Origin: Bordetella pertussis 18323
Lineage (GTDB): Bacteria > Pseudomonadota > Gammaproteobacteria > Burkholderiales > Burkholderiaceae_B
Direction of reading: 5' to 3'
NCBI RefSeq assembly: GCF_000306945.1
Contig: NC_018518.1
Location: forward strand, 1,674,001-1,738,000
Length of the DNA stretch: 64,000 nt
The notes under the pieces are model-generated. The model saw nothing but the letters and a program-made list of their open reading frames with translations. It did not search any database and was not told the DNA's origin. Position numbers and translations under genes: made by a program. How positions within the stretch are numbered: the first letter of the stretch is position 1; each line of letters begins with the position of its first letter. Shown in pieces: positions 26,292 through 37,550 of this stretch.

Positions 26292-28342
26292 ATGGCTGAT
26301 GCAACCCGCATTCCCGATAGCGTGACCCTGCCCGAGCTGACGCTGCGCGGCGTCTTGCTGGGGGCGCTGATCACCGTCATCTTCACGGCTTCCAATGTCT
26401 TTCTGGGCCTGAAGGTCGGCCTGACGTTTTCCTCGGCGATCCCGGCCGCGGTGATCTCCATGTCGGTGCTGCGGATGTTTCGCGACGCCAACATCCTGGA
26501 GAACAACATGGTGCAGACGCAGGCCTCGGCCGCCGGCACCTTGTCGGCCATCATCTTCATCCTGCCCGCCCTGGTCATGATGGGGCACTGGCAGGGCTTC
26601 CCGTTCTGGCAGACCCTGGCCATCTGCGGCGCCGGCGGCATGCTGGGGGTGATGTTCACGATTCCGCTGCGCCACATCATGGTGGTGCAAAGCGACCTGC
26701 CTTACCCCGAAGGCGTGGCGGCGGCCGAAATCCTGCGGGTGGGCAGCGCCGAGGCGCCTGACACGGCCCCGGGCCGCCGGGGCGCATCCGGCATGGGCGA
26801 CATCCTGGCGGGCGGCGGCGTGGCCGCGCTGGTCAGCCTGGCCACCGGCGGCCTGCGGGTGCTGGGCGACAGCTTCAGCTGGTGGGGCCAGCTCGGCGCG
26901 TCGGTGTTCCGCCTGCCCATGGGCTTTTCGCTGGCATTGCTGGGCGCCGGCTATCTGATCGGCATCGTCGCCGGCGTGGCCATGCTGGTCGGGCTGCTGA
27001 TCGCCTGGCTGGTCGCGGTGCCCGTGCTGACCGCAACCACGCCCATGCCGGATGGCCAGTCCATCAGCGCCTTCGCCAACAGCCTGTGGGCGTCGCAGGT
27101 GCGCTTCATCGGCGCCGGCGTCATCGGCGTGGGGGCCATCTGGACGCTGGCCACGCTGTTCATGCCCATGGTGCGCGGCGTGCGTACGTCGTTCGCGGCC
27201 TTTGGCCGCAGCGGGGAGGCGGCCTATGGCAGCGCCCCGCGCACCGAGCGCGACCTGCCCTCGCGCTGGATCTCGCTCATCACCCTGGCGCTGGTCGCCG
27301 TGCTGGTAGGCGTGTTCGCCGCTTTCCTGCAGCCGGCCGTGCTCTCGCCGGGCGCGCGCTGGGGGCTGGTGGCCTACGCCGTGGTGTTCGCCTTCGTCTT
27401 CGGGTTCCTGGTGGCGGCGGCCTGTGGCTACATGGCGGGGCTGATCGGCTCGTCGACCAGCCCGATTTCCGGCGTCGGCATCGTGGCGATCGTGCTGGTG
27501 TCGCTGCTCATGCTGGCCATCCAGCGCGGCGATGGCCTGCTGGCCACGCCGCAGGGGCTGCAGATGGGCATCGCCCTGGCGATCTTCACGACCTCGGCCG
27601 TGGTGGCGGTGGCCTCCATTTCGAACGACAACCTGCAGGACCTCAAGACCGGCTGGCTGGTGGGGGCGACGCCCTGGCGCCAGCAGGTCGCGCTGCTGAT
27701 CGGCTGCGTCGTCGGGGCGGCGGTCATCTCGCCCGTGCTGGAGCTGCTGTACAACGCCTATGGCTTCGGCGACGCCCTGCCGCGCCCGGGCATGGATCCG
27801 TCGCAGGCGCTGGCGGCGCCCCAGGCGACGCTGATGCTGGCCATCGCGCAAGGCATCTTCACCCATCAGTTGAACTGGACCATGATCCTGATCGGCATGG
27901 GCGTGGGCGTGGCGCTGATCGTGATCGACCAGGTGCTGCGGCGCACCTGCCGGGTGGCGCGCCTGCCGGTGCTGGCGGTGGGCATCGGCATTTACTTGCC
28001 GCCGTCGGCCAGCGCGCCCATCGTGGTCGGGGCGGTGCTGGCCTGGCTCCTGGAGGGCGCGCGCTGCGCCGCCGGGCCGCCGCCGCCGGGCAGGACTACG
28101 AGCGCTATGCCGAAGGGCCCAATCGCCGCGGCGTGCTGGTGGCGTCCGGCTTGATCGTGGGCGAGAGCCTGGTTGGGGTGCTGCTGGCAGCCGTCATCGG
28201 CGCCACCGGCGACGAGGCGCCCCTGGCCGTGGTCGGCGCGGGCTTCGGCCCGACCGCGGAATGGCTGGGTTTCGTGGTTTTCGCGGCCGTGGCCGTATGG
28301 ATTTATCGCCGGGTAGTGCGGACCCGGCCGGAACAGGCCTAG
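26292..28342 (+). pseudogene. OPT family oligopeptide/metal-chelate transporter, frameshifted near the 3' end
   Basis: Start ATG 26292 (MADATRIPDS). Many membrane spans with TASNVFLGLKVGLTFSSAIPAAV near the N-terminus, YPEGVAAAEILR, and GSSTSPISGVGI, typical of the OPT superfamily, which import oligopeptides or metal-siderophore chelates. Up to WLLEG (about 28056) the frame is normal. It then runs into a Gly/Pro-rich tail and stops at 28154 (620 aa). In another frame the expected end is present: GQDYERYAEGPNRRG and two more membrane helices, ending at the TAG 28340-28342. One base missing (or two extra) in the GC-repeat at 28055-28085 explains both. A restored protein would be about 683 residues. 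That TAG lies in the IS481 copy 3 target site. Confidence 0.85.
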
Positions 28343-28343
28343 C

Positions 28344-29386
28344 TGTGAAGATTCAATAGGTTGTATGCATGGTTCATCCGAACCGGATTTGAGAAACTGG
28401 AAATCGCCACCCCCCCAGTTCACTCAAGGAGCCCGGCCGGATGAACACCCATAAGCATGCCCGATTGACCTTCCTACGTCGACTCGAAATGGTCCAGCAA
28501 TTGATCGCCCATCAAGTTTGTGTGCCTGAAGCGGCCCGCGCCTATGGGGTCACCGCGCCGACTGTGCGCAAATGGCTGGGCCGCTTCCTGGCTCAGGGCC
28601 AGGCGGGCTTGGCCGATGCGTCCTCGCGCCCGACGGTCTCGCCCCGAGCGATTGCGCCGGCCAAGGCGCTGGCTATCGTGGAGCTGCGCCGCAAGCGGCT
28701 GACCCAAGCGCGCATCGCCCAGGCGCTGGGCGTGTCAGCCAGCACCGTCAGCCGCGTCCTGGCCCGCGCCGGTCTGTCGCACCTGGCCGACCTGGAGCCG
28801 GCCGAGCCGGTGGTGCGCTACGAGCATCAGGCCCCCGGCGATCTGCTGCACATCGACATCAAGAAGCTGGGACGTATCCAGCGCCCTGGCCACCGGGTCA
28901 CGGGCAACCGACGCGATACCGTTGAGGGGGCCGGCTGGGACTTCGTCTTCGTGGCCATCGATGACCACGCCCGCGTGGCCTTCACCGACATCCACCCCGA
29001 CGAGCGCTTCCCCAGCGCCGTCCAGTTCCTCAAGGACGCAGTGGCCTACTACCAGTGCCTGGGCGTGACCATCCAGCGCTTGCTCACCGACAATGGCTCG
29101 GCCTTTCGCAGCCGCGCCTTCGCCGCGCTGTGCCATGAGCTGGGCATCAAGCACCGCTTTACCCGACCTTACCGCCCACAGACCAATGGCAAGGCCGAAC
29201 GCTTCATCCAGTCGGCCTTGCGTGAGTGGGCTTACGCTCACACCTACCAGAACTCCCAACACCGAGCCGATGCCATGAAATCCTGGCTACATCACTACAA
29301 CTGGCATCGACCCCACCAAGGCATCGGGCGCGCTGTACCCATCTCCAGACTCAACCTGGACAAATACAACCTATTGACAGTTCACA
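28344..29386 (+). mobile_element. IS481, copy 3
   Basis: 1043 bp with matching CCTAGC duplications at 28338-28343 and 29387-29392, a simple insertion. Oriented with sucA. It separates the OPT gene from the sucA leader. Subterminal sequence is of the CCAC7 type, as in copies 1 and 2. Confidence 0.98.
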
Positions 29387-29391
29387 CCTAG
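28441..29391 (+). CDS. tnp: IS481 transposase (copy 3), two substitutions
   Basis: 316 residues, DDE triad intact. It differs from the other copies by R206C (YYQCLG for YYQRLG) in the catalytic core region and by E308K near the C-terminus. It ends in Thr because the target base before CTAG is C. Stop TAG lies in the target duplication. Whether R206C affects activity is unknown. Confidence 0.98.
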   Translation: MNTHKHARLTFLRRLEMVQQLIAHQVCVPEAARAYGVTAPTVRKWLGRFLAQGQAGLADASSRPTVSPRAIAPAKALAIVELRRKRLTQARIAQALGVSASTVSRVLARAGLSHLADLEPAEPVVRYEHQAPGDLLHIDIKKLGRIQRPGHRVTGNRRDTVEGAGWDFVFVAIDDHARVAFTDIHPDERFPSAVQFLKDAVAYYQCLGVTIQRLLTDNGSAFRSRAFAALCHELGIKHRFTRPYRPQTNGKAERFIQSALREWAYAHTYQNSQHRADAMKSWLHHYNWHRPHQGIGRAVPISRLNLDKYNLLTVHT

Positions 29392-29445
29392 CCAGGCTGC
29401 CTGCCTGGCGTCGTTTTCGCGACACAGGGCGGGATGATCCGGCTT

Positions 29446-29479
29446 GCGCCGATTGCCGATATTGCCCGGCAATCGGCGC
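29446..29479. terminator. Long hairpin, probably the old OPT gene terminator
   Basis: GCGCCGATTGCC (29446-29457) pairs perfectly with GGCAATCGGCGC (29468-29479), loop of 10. No T-run follows. Without the IS it would lie about 60 bases after the OPT stop codon. Confidence 0.4.
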
Positions 29480-29639
29480 GACATGCGCGGTGTTGCGAGA
29501 GGTATTCTGGGCGGGAATGAGGGCATGCCGCAAGCTCGGTCCTGTCATGCCGTTGCAGCAAGACGGCCGCAGACTCAAGGGGTATACTGCGGCTATACGG
29601 CTTTCGAGGCTTGTACGTGCCTTCTGCCCCTGCTATCCG

Positions 29640-29715
29640 CTAAACGGGAAGCCCGTGTCGCGGAAGGCTTTCCTGCATCGTATCGAGTGAAGCACTCGTC
29701 AAGGTGAAGCGATTT
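29640..29715 (+). promoter_or_regulatory. Structured sucA leader, possible sucA RNA motif
   Basis: Three consecutive small hairpins precede the sucA start: ACGGG-AAG-CCCGT, GGAA-GGC-TTTCC and CGAGT-GAAGC-ACTCG, the last ending just before the AAGGTGA ribosome-binding site. A conserved cis-regulatory 'sucA RNA' is described upstream of sucA in Burkholderiales; position and organism fit, but I cannot verify the match to its consensus. Confidence 0.4.
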
Positions 29716-32586
29716 ATGTCTACGGAATCAGAATCCCTATCCACGTCCTATTTGTTCGGGGGTAACGCCCCGTACGTCGAAGAGCTCTACGAATCGTATC
29801 TCGACAATCCCGGCTCGGTGCCCGACAACTGGCGTGAATACTTCGACCAGCTGCAGCACTCGCCCGCCACCGATGGCCAGGAAGCCACCCGCGACCAGGC
29901 CCACGCTCCCATCGTAGAATCGTTTGCGCAACGCGCCCGCGCCAATGCCTTCGTGCAGCGCGTCGCCGAGCCCGACCTGTCGGTAGCCTCCAAGCAGGTG
30001 TCGGTGCAGTCGCTGATCGCCGCCTACCGCTCGCTGGGTTCCCGCTGGGCCGACCTGGATCCGCTCAAGCGCCAGGAGCGTCCCGCCATCCCCGAACTGG
30101 ACCCGGCGTTCTACGGCCTGACCGAAGCCGACCTGGACCAGGTCTACTCCGCCACCAACACCTACTTCACGACCGCCAGCACCATGACGCTGCGCGACAT
30201 CCTGAAGGCGCTGCGCGACACGTATTGCCGCTCGGTGGGCGCGGAGTTCATGCATATTTCCGATCCGGCCGCCAAGCGCTGGATCCAGCAGCGCCTCGAG
30301 TCGACCTTCAGCGCGCCGGTGTTCTCCACCGAGGAAAAGCGCCACATCCTGCAGCAGCTGACCGAATCCGAAGGGCTCGAGCGCTTCCTGCACACCAAGT
30401 ACGTGGGCCAGAAGCGTTTCTCGCTGGAAGGCGGCGAGAGCTTCATCGCCTCGATGGACGAGGTGGTCAACCACGCCGGTGAATCGGGCGTGCAGGAAAT
30501 CGTGGTCGGCATGGCCCACCGCGGCCGCCTGAACCTGCTGGTCAACATCATGGGCAAGATGCCCGGCGACCTGTTTGCCGAGTTCGAAGGCAAGCACGCC
30601 GAAGGCCTGACCGACGGCGACGTGAAGTACCACAACGGTTTCTCGAGCGACTTGTCCACCCGTGGCGGTCCGGTGCACCTGTCGCTGGCCTTCAACCCGT
30701 CGCACCTGGAAATCGTCAACCCGGTGGTCGAGGGCAGCGTGCGCGCGCGCCAGGAACGCCGCGGCGACGGCGAGGGCAAGCAGGTGCTGCCGGTGCTGGT
30801 GCACGGCGACGCCGCCTTCGCCGGCCAGGGCGTGGTGATGGAAACGCTGAACCTGGCGCAGACGCGCGGTTACGGTACGGGCGGCACGCTGCACATCGTC
30901 ATCAACAACCAGATCGGTTTCACCACCTCGGATCCGCGCGACTCGCGCTCGACGCTGTATTGCACCGACGTGGTCAAGATGATCGAAGCGCCGGTGTTCC
31001 ACGTCAACGGCGACGATCCCGAGGCCGTGGTGTTCGCCACCCGCCTGGCGCTGGACTACCGCATGCAGTTCCGCCACGACGTGGTGCTCGACATCGTCTG
31101 CTTCCGCAAGCTGGGCCACAACGAGCAGGACACCCCCTCGCTGACGCAGCCGCTGATGTACAAGCGCATCGGCCACCACCCCGGCACCCGCAAGCTGTAC
31201 GCCGACAAGCTGACCACGCAGGGCGTGCTGGCCGAGGGCGATGCCGACCAGCTGGTCAAGGATTACCGCCAGCTGATGGAAGACGGCCAGCGCACCATCG
31301 AGCCGGTGCTGACCGACTACAAGAGCAAGTACGCCATCGACTGGTCGCCGTTCCTGGGCGCCAAGTGGACCGACCAGGCCGATACCGCCGTGCCGCTGGC
31401 CGAGCTCAAGCGCATCGGCGAGCGCATCACCACCGTGCCCGAGGGCTTCACGGTGCACCCGCTGGTCGCCAAGCTGCTCAATGACCGCCGCAACATGGCC
31501 AAGGGCGAGGTCAACCTCGACTGGGGCATGGGCGAGCACCTGGCCTTCGCCACGCTGGTGGCCTCGGGCTACGCCGTGCGCATCACCGGCCAGGACTCGG
31601 GCCGCGGCACGTTCACGCACCGCCACGCCGTGCTGCACGACCAGAACCGCGAGCGCTGGAACGACGGCTTCTACGTGCCGCTGCAGAACGTCTCGGAAGG
31701 CCAGGCGCCGTTCACCGTGATCGACTCGGTGCTGTCCGAAGAGGCGGTGCTGGCATTCGAATACGGCTACTCGTCGGCCGAACCTAACACGCTGACCATC
31801 TGGGAAGCCCAGTTCGGCGACTTCGTCAACGGCGCGCAGGTCGTCATCGACCAGTTCATCACCGCCGGCGAAGCCAAGTGGGGCCGCCAGTCGGGCCTGA
31901 CCCTGATGCTGCCGCACGGCTACGAAGGCCAGGGTCCGGAACACTCGTCGGGCCGCATCGAGCGCTTCCTGCAGCTGTGTGCCGACCACAACATCCAGGT
32001 GGTGCAGCCGACCTCGGCCGCGCAGATCTTCCACCTGCTGCGTCGCCAGATGATCCGCCCGTTCCGCAAGCCGCTGGTCATCTTCACGCCCAAGTCCCTG
32101 CTGCGCAACAAGGATGCCGGCTCGCCCCTGACCGATCTGGCCGGCGGCAGCTTCCGCCCGGTGATCGGCGAGGTCGACGAGTCGATCAAGGCCGCCTCGG
32201 TCAAGCGCGTGCTGGCCTGCTCGGGCAAGGTCTACTACGACCTGGTCAACGCCCGCCGCGAGCGTGGCGCCGACCACGTGGCGATCGTCCGCGTCGAGCA
32301 GCTGTATCCGTTCGCGCACAAGGCGTTCGAGACCGAGCTGCGCAAGTACCCCAAGGCCACCGAGGTGATCTGGGTGCAGGACGAGCCGCAGAACCAGGGC
32401 CCGTGGTTCTATGTGCAGCACCATTTGTACGAAAACATGGCCGACGGCCAGAAGCTGGGCTACGCGGGCCGCGCCGCTTCGGCCTCGCCGGCGGTGGGCT
32501 ACCTGGCCAAGCACCAGGAGCAGCAGAAGGCGCTCATCGAGCAGGCCTTCGCCGCCAAGTACAAGGGCTTCATGCTGACCAAGTAA
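29716..32586 (+). CDS. sucA: 2-oxoglutarate dehydrogenase E1 component
   Basis: 956 residues. Decarboxylates 2-oxoglutarate and transfers the succinyl group to lipoyl-E2 in the TCA cycle. The N-terminal helix YVEELYESYLDNPGSVPDNWREYF is the E2/E3-docking segment of 2-oxoglutarate E1; the central GMAHRGRLNLLVNIMGKMPG and HLSLAFNPSHLEIVNPV blocks and the C-terminal GQDSGRGTFTHRHAVLHDQ block complete the family pattern. AAGGTGA lies eight bases before ATG 29716; a GTG four codons upstream overlaps that RBS and is rejected. First gene of the sucA-odhB-lpdA operon. The N-terminus corresponds to the usual full length, so there is no truncation. Confidence 0.97.
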   Translation: MSTESESLSTSYLFGGNAPYVEELYESYLDNPGSVPDNWREYFDQLQHSPATDGQEATRDQAHAPIVESFAQRARANAFVQRVAEPDLSVASKQVSVQSLIAAYRSLGSRWADLDPLKRQERPAIPELDPAFYGLTEADLDQVYSATNTYFTTASTMTLRDILKALRDTYCRSVGAEFMHISDPAAKRWIQQRLESTFSAPVFSTEEKRHILQQLTESEGLERFLHTKYVGQKRFSLEGGESFIASMDEVVNHAGESGVQEIVVGMAHRGRLNLLVNIMGKMPGDLFAEFEGKHAEGLTDGDVKYHNGFSSDLSTRGGPVHLSLAFNPSHLEIVNPVVEGSVRARQERRGDGEGKQVLPVLVHGDAAFAGQGVVMETLNLAQTRGYGTGGTLHIVINNQIGFTTSDPRDSRSTLYCTDVVKMIEAPVFHVNGDDPEAVVFATRLALDYRMQFRHDVVLDIVCFRKLGHNEQDTPSLTQPLMYKRIGHHPGTRKLYADKLTTQGVLAEGDADQLVKDYRQLMEDGQRTIEPVLTDYKSKYAIDWSPFLGAKWTDQADTAVPLAELKRIGERITTVPEGFTVHPLVAKLLNDRRNMAKGEVNLDWGMGEHLAFATLVASGYAVRITGQDSGRGTFTHRHAVLHDQNRERWNDGFYVPLQNVSEGQAPFTVIDSVLSEEAVLAFEYGYSSAEPNTLTIWEAQFGDFVNGAQVVIDQFITAGEAKWGRQSGLTLMLPHGYEGQGPEHSSGRIERFLQLCADHNIQVVQPTSAAQIFHLLRRQMIRPFRKPLVIFTPKSLLRNKDAGSPLTDLAGGSFRPVIGEVDESIKAASVKRVLACSGKVYYDLVNARRERGADHVAIVRVEQLYPFAHKAFETELRKYPKATEVIWVQDEPQNQGPWFYVQHHLYENMADGQKLGYAGRAASASPAVGYLAKHQEQQKALIEQAFAAKYKGFMLTK

Positions 32587-32631
32587 CAACAGCCGCTGAC
32601 ATAGAACACTAACTTTACGGAATTCATCACT

Positions 32632-33846
<1,215 letters not shown>

Positions 33847-33868
33847 TCGGCGTCAAGGCGAGAGAAGA

Positions 33869-34042
33869 ATGCCTTCTTCTGTCGCTGCCGCCAAGGGCCG
33901 GGCCGCCATCGCGGCCCGCCCGGCGGCCCTGCCGGTTTCGTCGAATCCGGTTCGATCAGCCTGCCCGTCCGAGCCGCGCCATACGCGCGGCTGTCCGGAT
34001 CCAACAAACCAGCGGATCTGCGTCCTGGCGGCCGCGCGGTAG
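33869..34042 (+). CDS. Possible 57-residue ORF between odhB and lpdA
   Basis: ATG at 33869 is preceded by GAGAGAAG; the ORF starts MPSSVAAAKGRAA and stops at 34042, filling most of the 229-base gap between odhB and lpdA. Composition is Ala/Arg/Pro-rich with no recognisable domain. It may simply be an open frame in GC-rich spacer DNA. I list it because of its position and RBS-like sequence, not because I recognise it. Confidence 0.15.
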   Translation: MPSSVAAAKGRAAIAARPAALPVSSNPVRSACPSEPRHTRGCPDPTNQRICVLAAAR

Positions 34043-34075
34043 GCGGTTTCAAATTTCTCTCATCGCGAGAACACT

Positions 34076-35503
<1,428 letters not shown>

Positions 35504-35550
35504 TCAGGCGTCCCGGGGCCAGCAGGTCCCGGGGCTTCCCGGCTTGGCCT

Positions 35551-35586
35551 GGGGCGGGTTGTGCAATCCGCCCCTTTGTTTTGGAT
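35551..35586 (+). terminator. Rho-independent terminator after lpdA
   Basis: GGGGCGG / CCGCCCC stem extended by a G-T and two T-A pairs, then TTTGTTTTGG. It closes the sucA-odhB-lpdA operon 14 bases before the zapE start. Confidence 0.85.
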
Positions 35587-35600
35587 TTTCCGGTTGCGAC

Positions 35601-36692
35601 ATGAACGTCCGCGAATACTACGAACACGCCCTGGCGGAACGCGGGTATCAGCCCGACGAGGCGCAATTGCAGGCCGTCGAACGCCTGCAGCGCTACTACG
35701 ATGAATGGGTCCGCTTCAAGGCCTTGCGCTCCAACGCCCTGAAGAAACTGCTCAACCGCCTGGACGTACCGCGCGGCGTGTATCTGTGGGGCGGCGTGGG
35801 GCGCGGCAAGAGCTTCCTGATGGATGCCTTCTATGCCACCGTGCCGGTGGTGCGCAAGACGCGCCTGCATTTCCACGAATTCATGCGCGGGGTGCACCGC
35901 GAGCTGGAAGAGGTCAAGGGCACGCAGGACCCGCTGGACGAAGTGGCGCGCCGCCTCGCTCGCCGTTACCGCCTGATTTGTTTCGACGAGTTCCACGTCT
36001 CGGACGTCGCCGACGCGATGATCCTGTACCGCCTGTTGCTCAAGCTGTTCGAGCACGGCACCTCGTTCGTGATGACGTCCAACTACGAGCCGTCCACCCT
36101 GTATCCCGACGGCCTGCATCGCGACCGCATCCTGCCCGCCATTGCGTTGATCCAGGGCCGCATGGACGTGCTGAACGTGGACGCCGGCATCGACTACCGG
36201 CGCCGTTCGCTGGAGCAGGTGCAGTGCTATCACACGCCGCTCGACGCCCAGGCCCGCCAGGCGCTGGAACACGCATTCGCGCAGTTGTCCGACACCGCGC
36301 CGCAGGATCCGGTGCTGCATATCGAGCATCGCGAAATCCGCGCCCAGGCGCTGGCCGGCTCGGTCGTGTGGTTCGACTTCGCCACGCTGTGCGGCGGCCC
36401 GCGCTCCCAGAACGACTACCTGGAGCTGGCCAACCGGTTCCATGCGGTGATCCTCTCGGACGTGCCGCGCATGGGGCCGCGCCAGGCGTCCGAGGCGCGG
36501 CGCTTCACGTGGCTGATCGACGTGTTCTACGACCACAAGGTCAAGCTGATCATGTCGGCCGAAGTCGAGCCCGAGCAACTCTATACCGAAGGCGCGCTGG
36601 CCAACGAGTTCCATCGCACGGTGTCGCGCATCCTGGAGATGCAATCGCGCGAATACCTCGAGGCCGAGCGCCGTCTTGCCGTGACGCTGTAG
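35601..36692 (+). CDS. zapE: AFG1/ZapE family ATPase
   Basis: 363 residues beginning MNVREYYEHALAERGYQPD. Walker A is GGVGRGKSFLMD and Walker B LICFDEFHVSDVADAM, with VMTSNYEPSTLYPDGL as sensor 1; this combination defines AFG1-like ATPases (ZapE in bacteria), linked in E. coli to Z-ring dynamics and cell division under stress. Start ATG 35601 is just after the lpdA terminator; an in-frame start 19 codons upstream would run through the terminator hairpin and is rejected. It is likely transcribed by its own promoter or by read-through. Confidence 0.9.
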   Translation: MNVREYYEHALAERGYQPDEAQLQAVERLQRYYDEWVRFKALRSNALKKLLNRLDVPRGVYLWGGVGRGKSFLMDAFYATVPVVRKTRLHFHEFMRGVHRELEEVKGTQDPLDEVARRLARRYRLICFDEFHVSDVADAMILYRLLLKLFEHGTSFVMTSNYEPSTLYPDGLHRDRILPAIALIQGRMDVLNVDAGIDYRRRSLEQVQCYHTPLDAQARQALEHAFAQLSDTAPQDPVLHIEHREIRAQALAGSVVWFDFATLCGGPRSQNDYLELANRFHAVILSDVPRMGPRQASEARRFTWLIDVFYDHKVKLIMSAEVEPEQLYTEGALANEFHRTVSRILEMQSREYLEAERRLAVTL

Positions 36693-36704
36693 CGGCGCGG
36701 CGTC

Positions 36705-37463
36705 CTACAACATGAAGCTGCCGCCATTCACGTCGATGGTGGCGCCCGTGGTGTAGCCCGCGCCATCGGAAGCCAGGAAGGCCACCGTGGCGGCGACTTC
36801 CTCCGGCAGGCCCAGGCGGCCCAGCGGCACCGTGGCCGAATGGCTGGCGTTGACCGCGCCGCCGACCTCGGCCGTCATGGCCGACTGGATGCGGCCCGGC
36901 GCCACGCAATTGACCGTGATCCCGTGTTCGGCCACCTCTCCGGCCAGCACCCGGGCCAGGCCCGTCATGCCGGATTTGGTCGCCGAGTAGTGGGCGCCCG
37001 GCACCGGCGTGCGCGTGCGCGCCGCCTGGCTGGTGATCATGATGATACGGCCCCAGCCGGCGGCGATGAGCGCCGGCAGGCACGTCTGCGTGACCAGGAA
37101 CGTGCCGGTGAGATTGACATCCAGTACCCGGCGCCATTCGTCCAGCGGCATGTCCGCCACCTTGCGTTTGCGTCCCTCGTGCTTGGGCGAAATCCCGGCA
37201 TTGTTCACCACGATGGCCAGGTTCTCCCACCACTGGCCGCATCGCCGGGGCAGGTCGCGTACCGCCTGTTCATCCGCGATGTCCAGCCGCATGCCGTGCG
37301 CGCGCAGGCCGCGGCCGGCCAACGCGCGCGCGCTGGCTTGCACGTCGGGGCTGGCATCGAGCATGATGACCGGGTGGCCATCCAGCGCCAGGCGGGTGGC
37401 GATCGCAAGGTCGATGCCGCGCGCGGCGCCGGTGACCAGGGCTGTTCGGTTGGCAGCCGTCAT
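36705..37463 (-). CDS. Short-chain dehydrogenase/reductase with altered glycine motif
   Basis: 252-residue classical SDR. NNAG at NAGISPKHEG, a catalytic Ser in IMITSQAAR, YxxxK in HYSATKSG, and C-terminal GGSFML are present. The cofactor motif reads TGAARGID instead of TGxxxGIG: the third glycine, at residue 18, is Asp (GAC at 37410-37412), one base from GGC. That residue contacts the pyrophosphate of NAD(P), so activity is doubtful. Divergent from the LysR gene 87 bases away, which probably regulates it. The C-terminus MTAEVGGAVNASHSATVPLGRLG resembles 3-oxoacyl-reductase-type SDRs; the substrate is unknown. Confidence 0.85.
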   Translation of the reverse strand: MTAANRTALVTGAARGIDLAIATRLALDGHPVIMLDASPDVQASARALAGRGLRAHGMRLDIADEQAVRDLPRRCGQWWENLAIVVNNAGISPKHEGRKRKVADMPLDEWRRVLDVNLTGTFLVTQTCLPALIAAGWGRIIMITSQAARTRTPVPGAHYSATKSGMTGLARVLAGEVAEHGITVNCVAPGRIQSAMTAEVGGAVNASHSATVPLGRLGLPEEVAATVAFLASDGAGYTTGATIDVNGGSFML

Positions 37464-37550
37464 GGATAACTCCTCTCAGTATGGGTGGGCGGCGCAGGGG
37501 CCGCTGTGGTTAAATGCATTGCCCTAGTTCCAGCCGTTCGGTGGCCTGCC

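Larger units (their letters stand above)
29387..29715 (+). other. 329-base region between IS481 copy 3 and sucA
   Basis: No gene seen. It contains a 12-bp perfect hairpin at 29446-29479 and a multi-hairpin leader just before sucA. The sucA promoter is probably in the middle (about 29480-29590), unaffected by the insertion. Confidence 0.7.
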
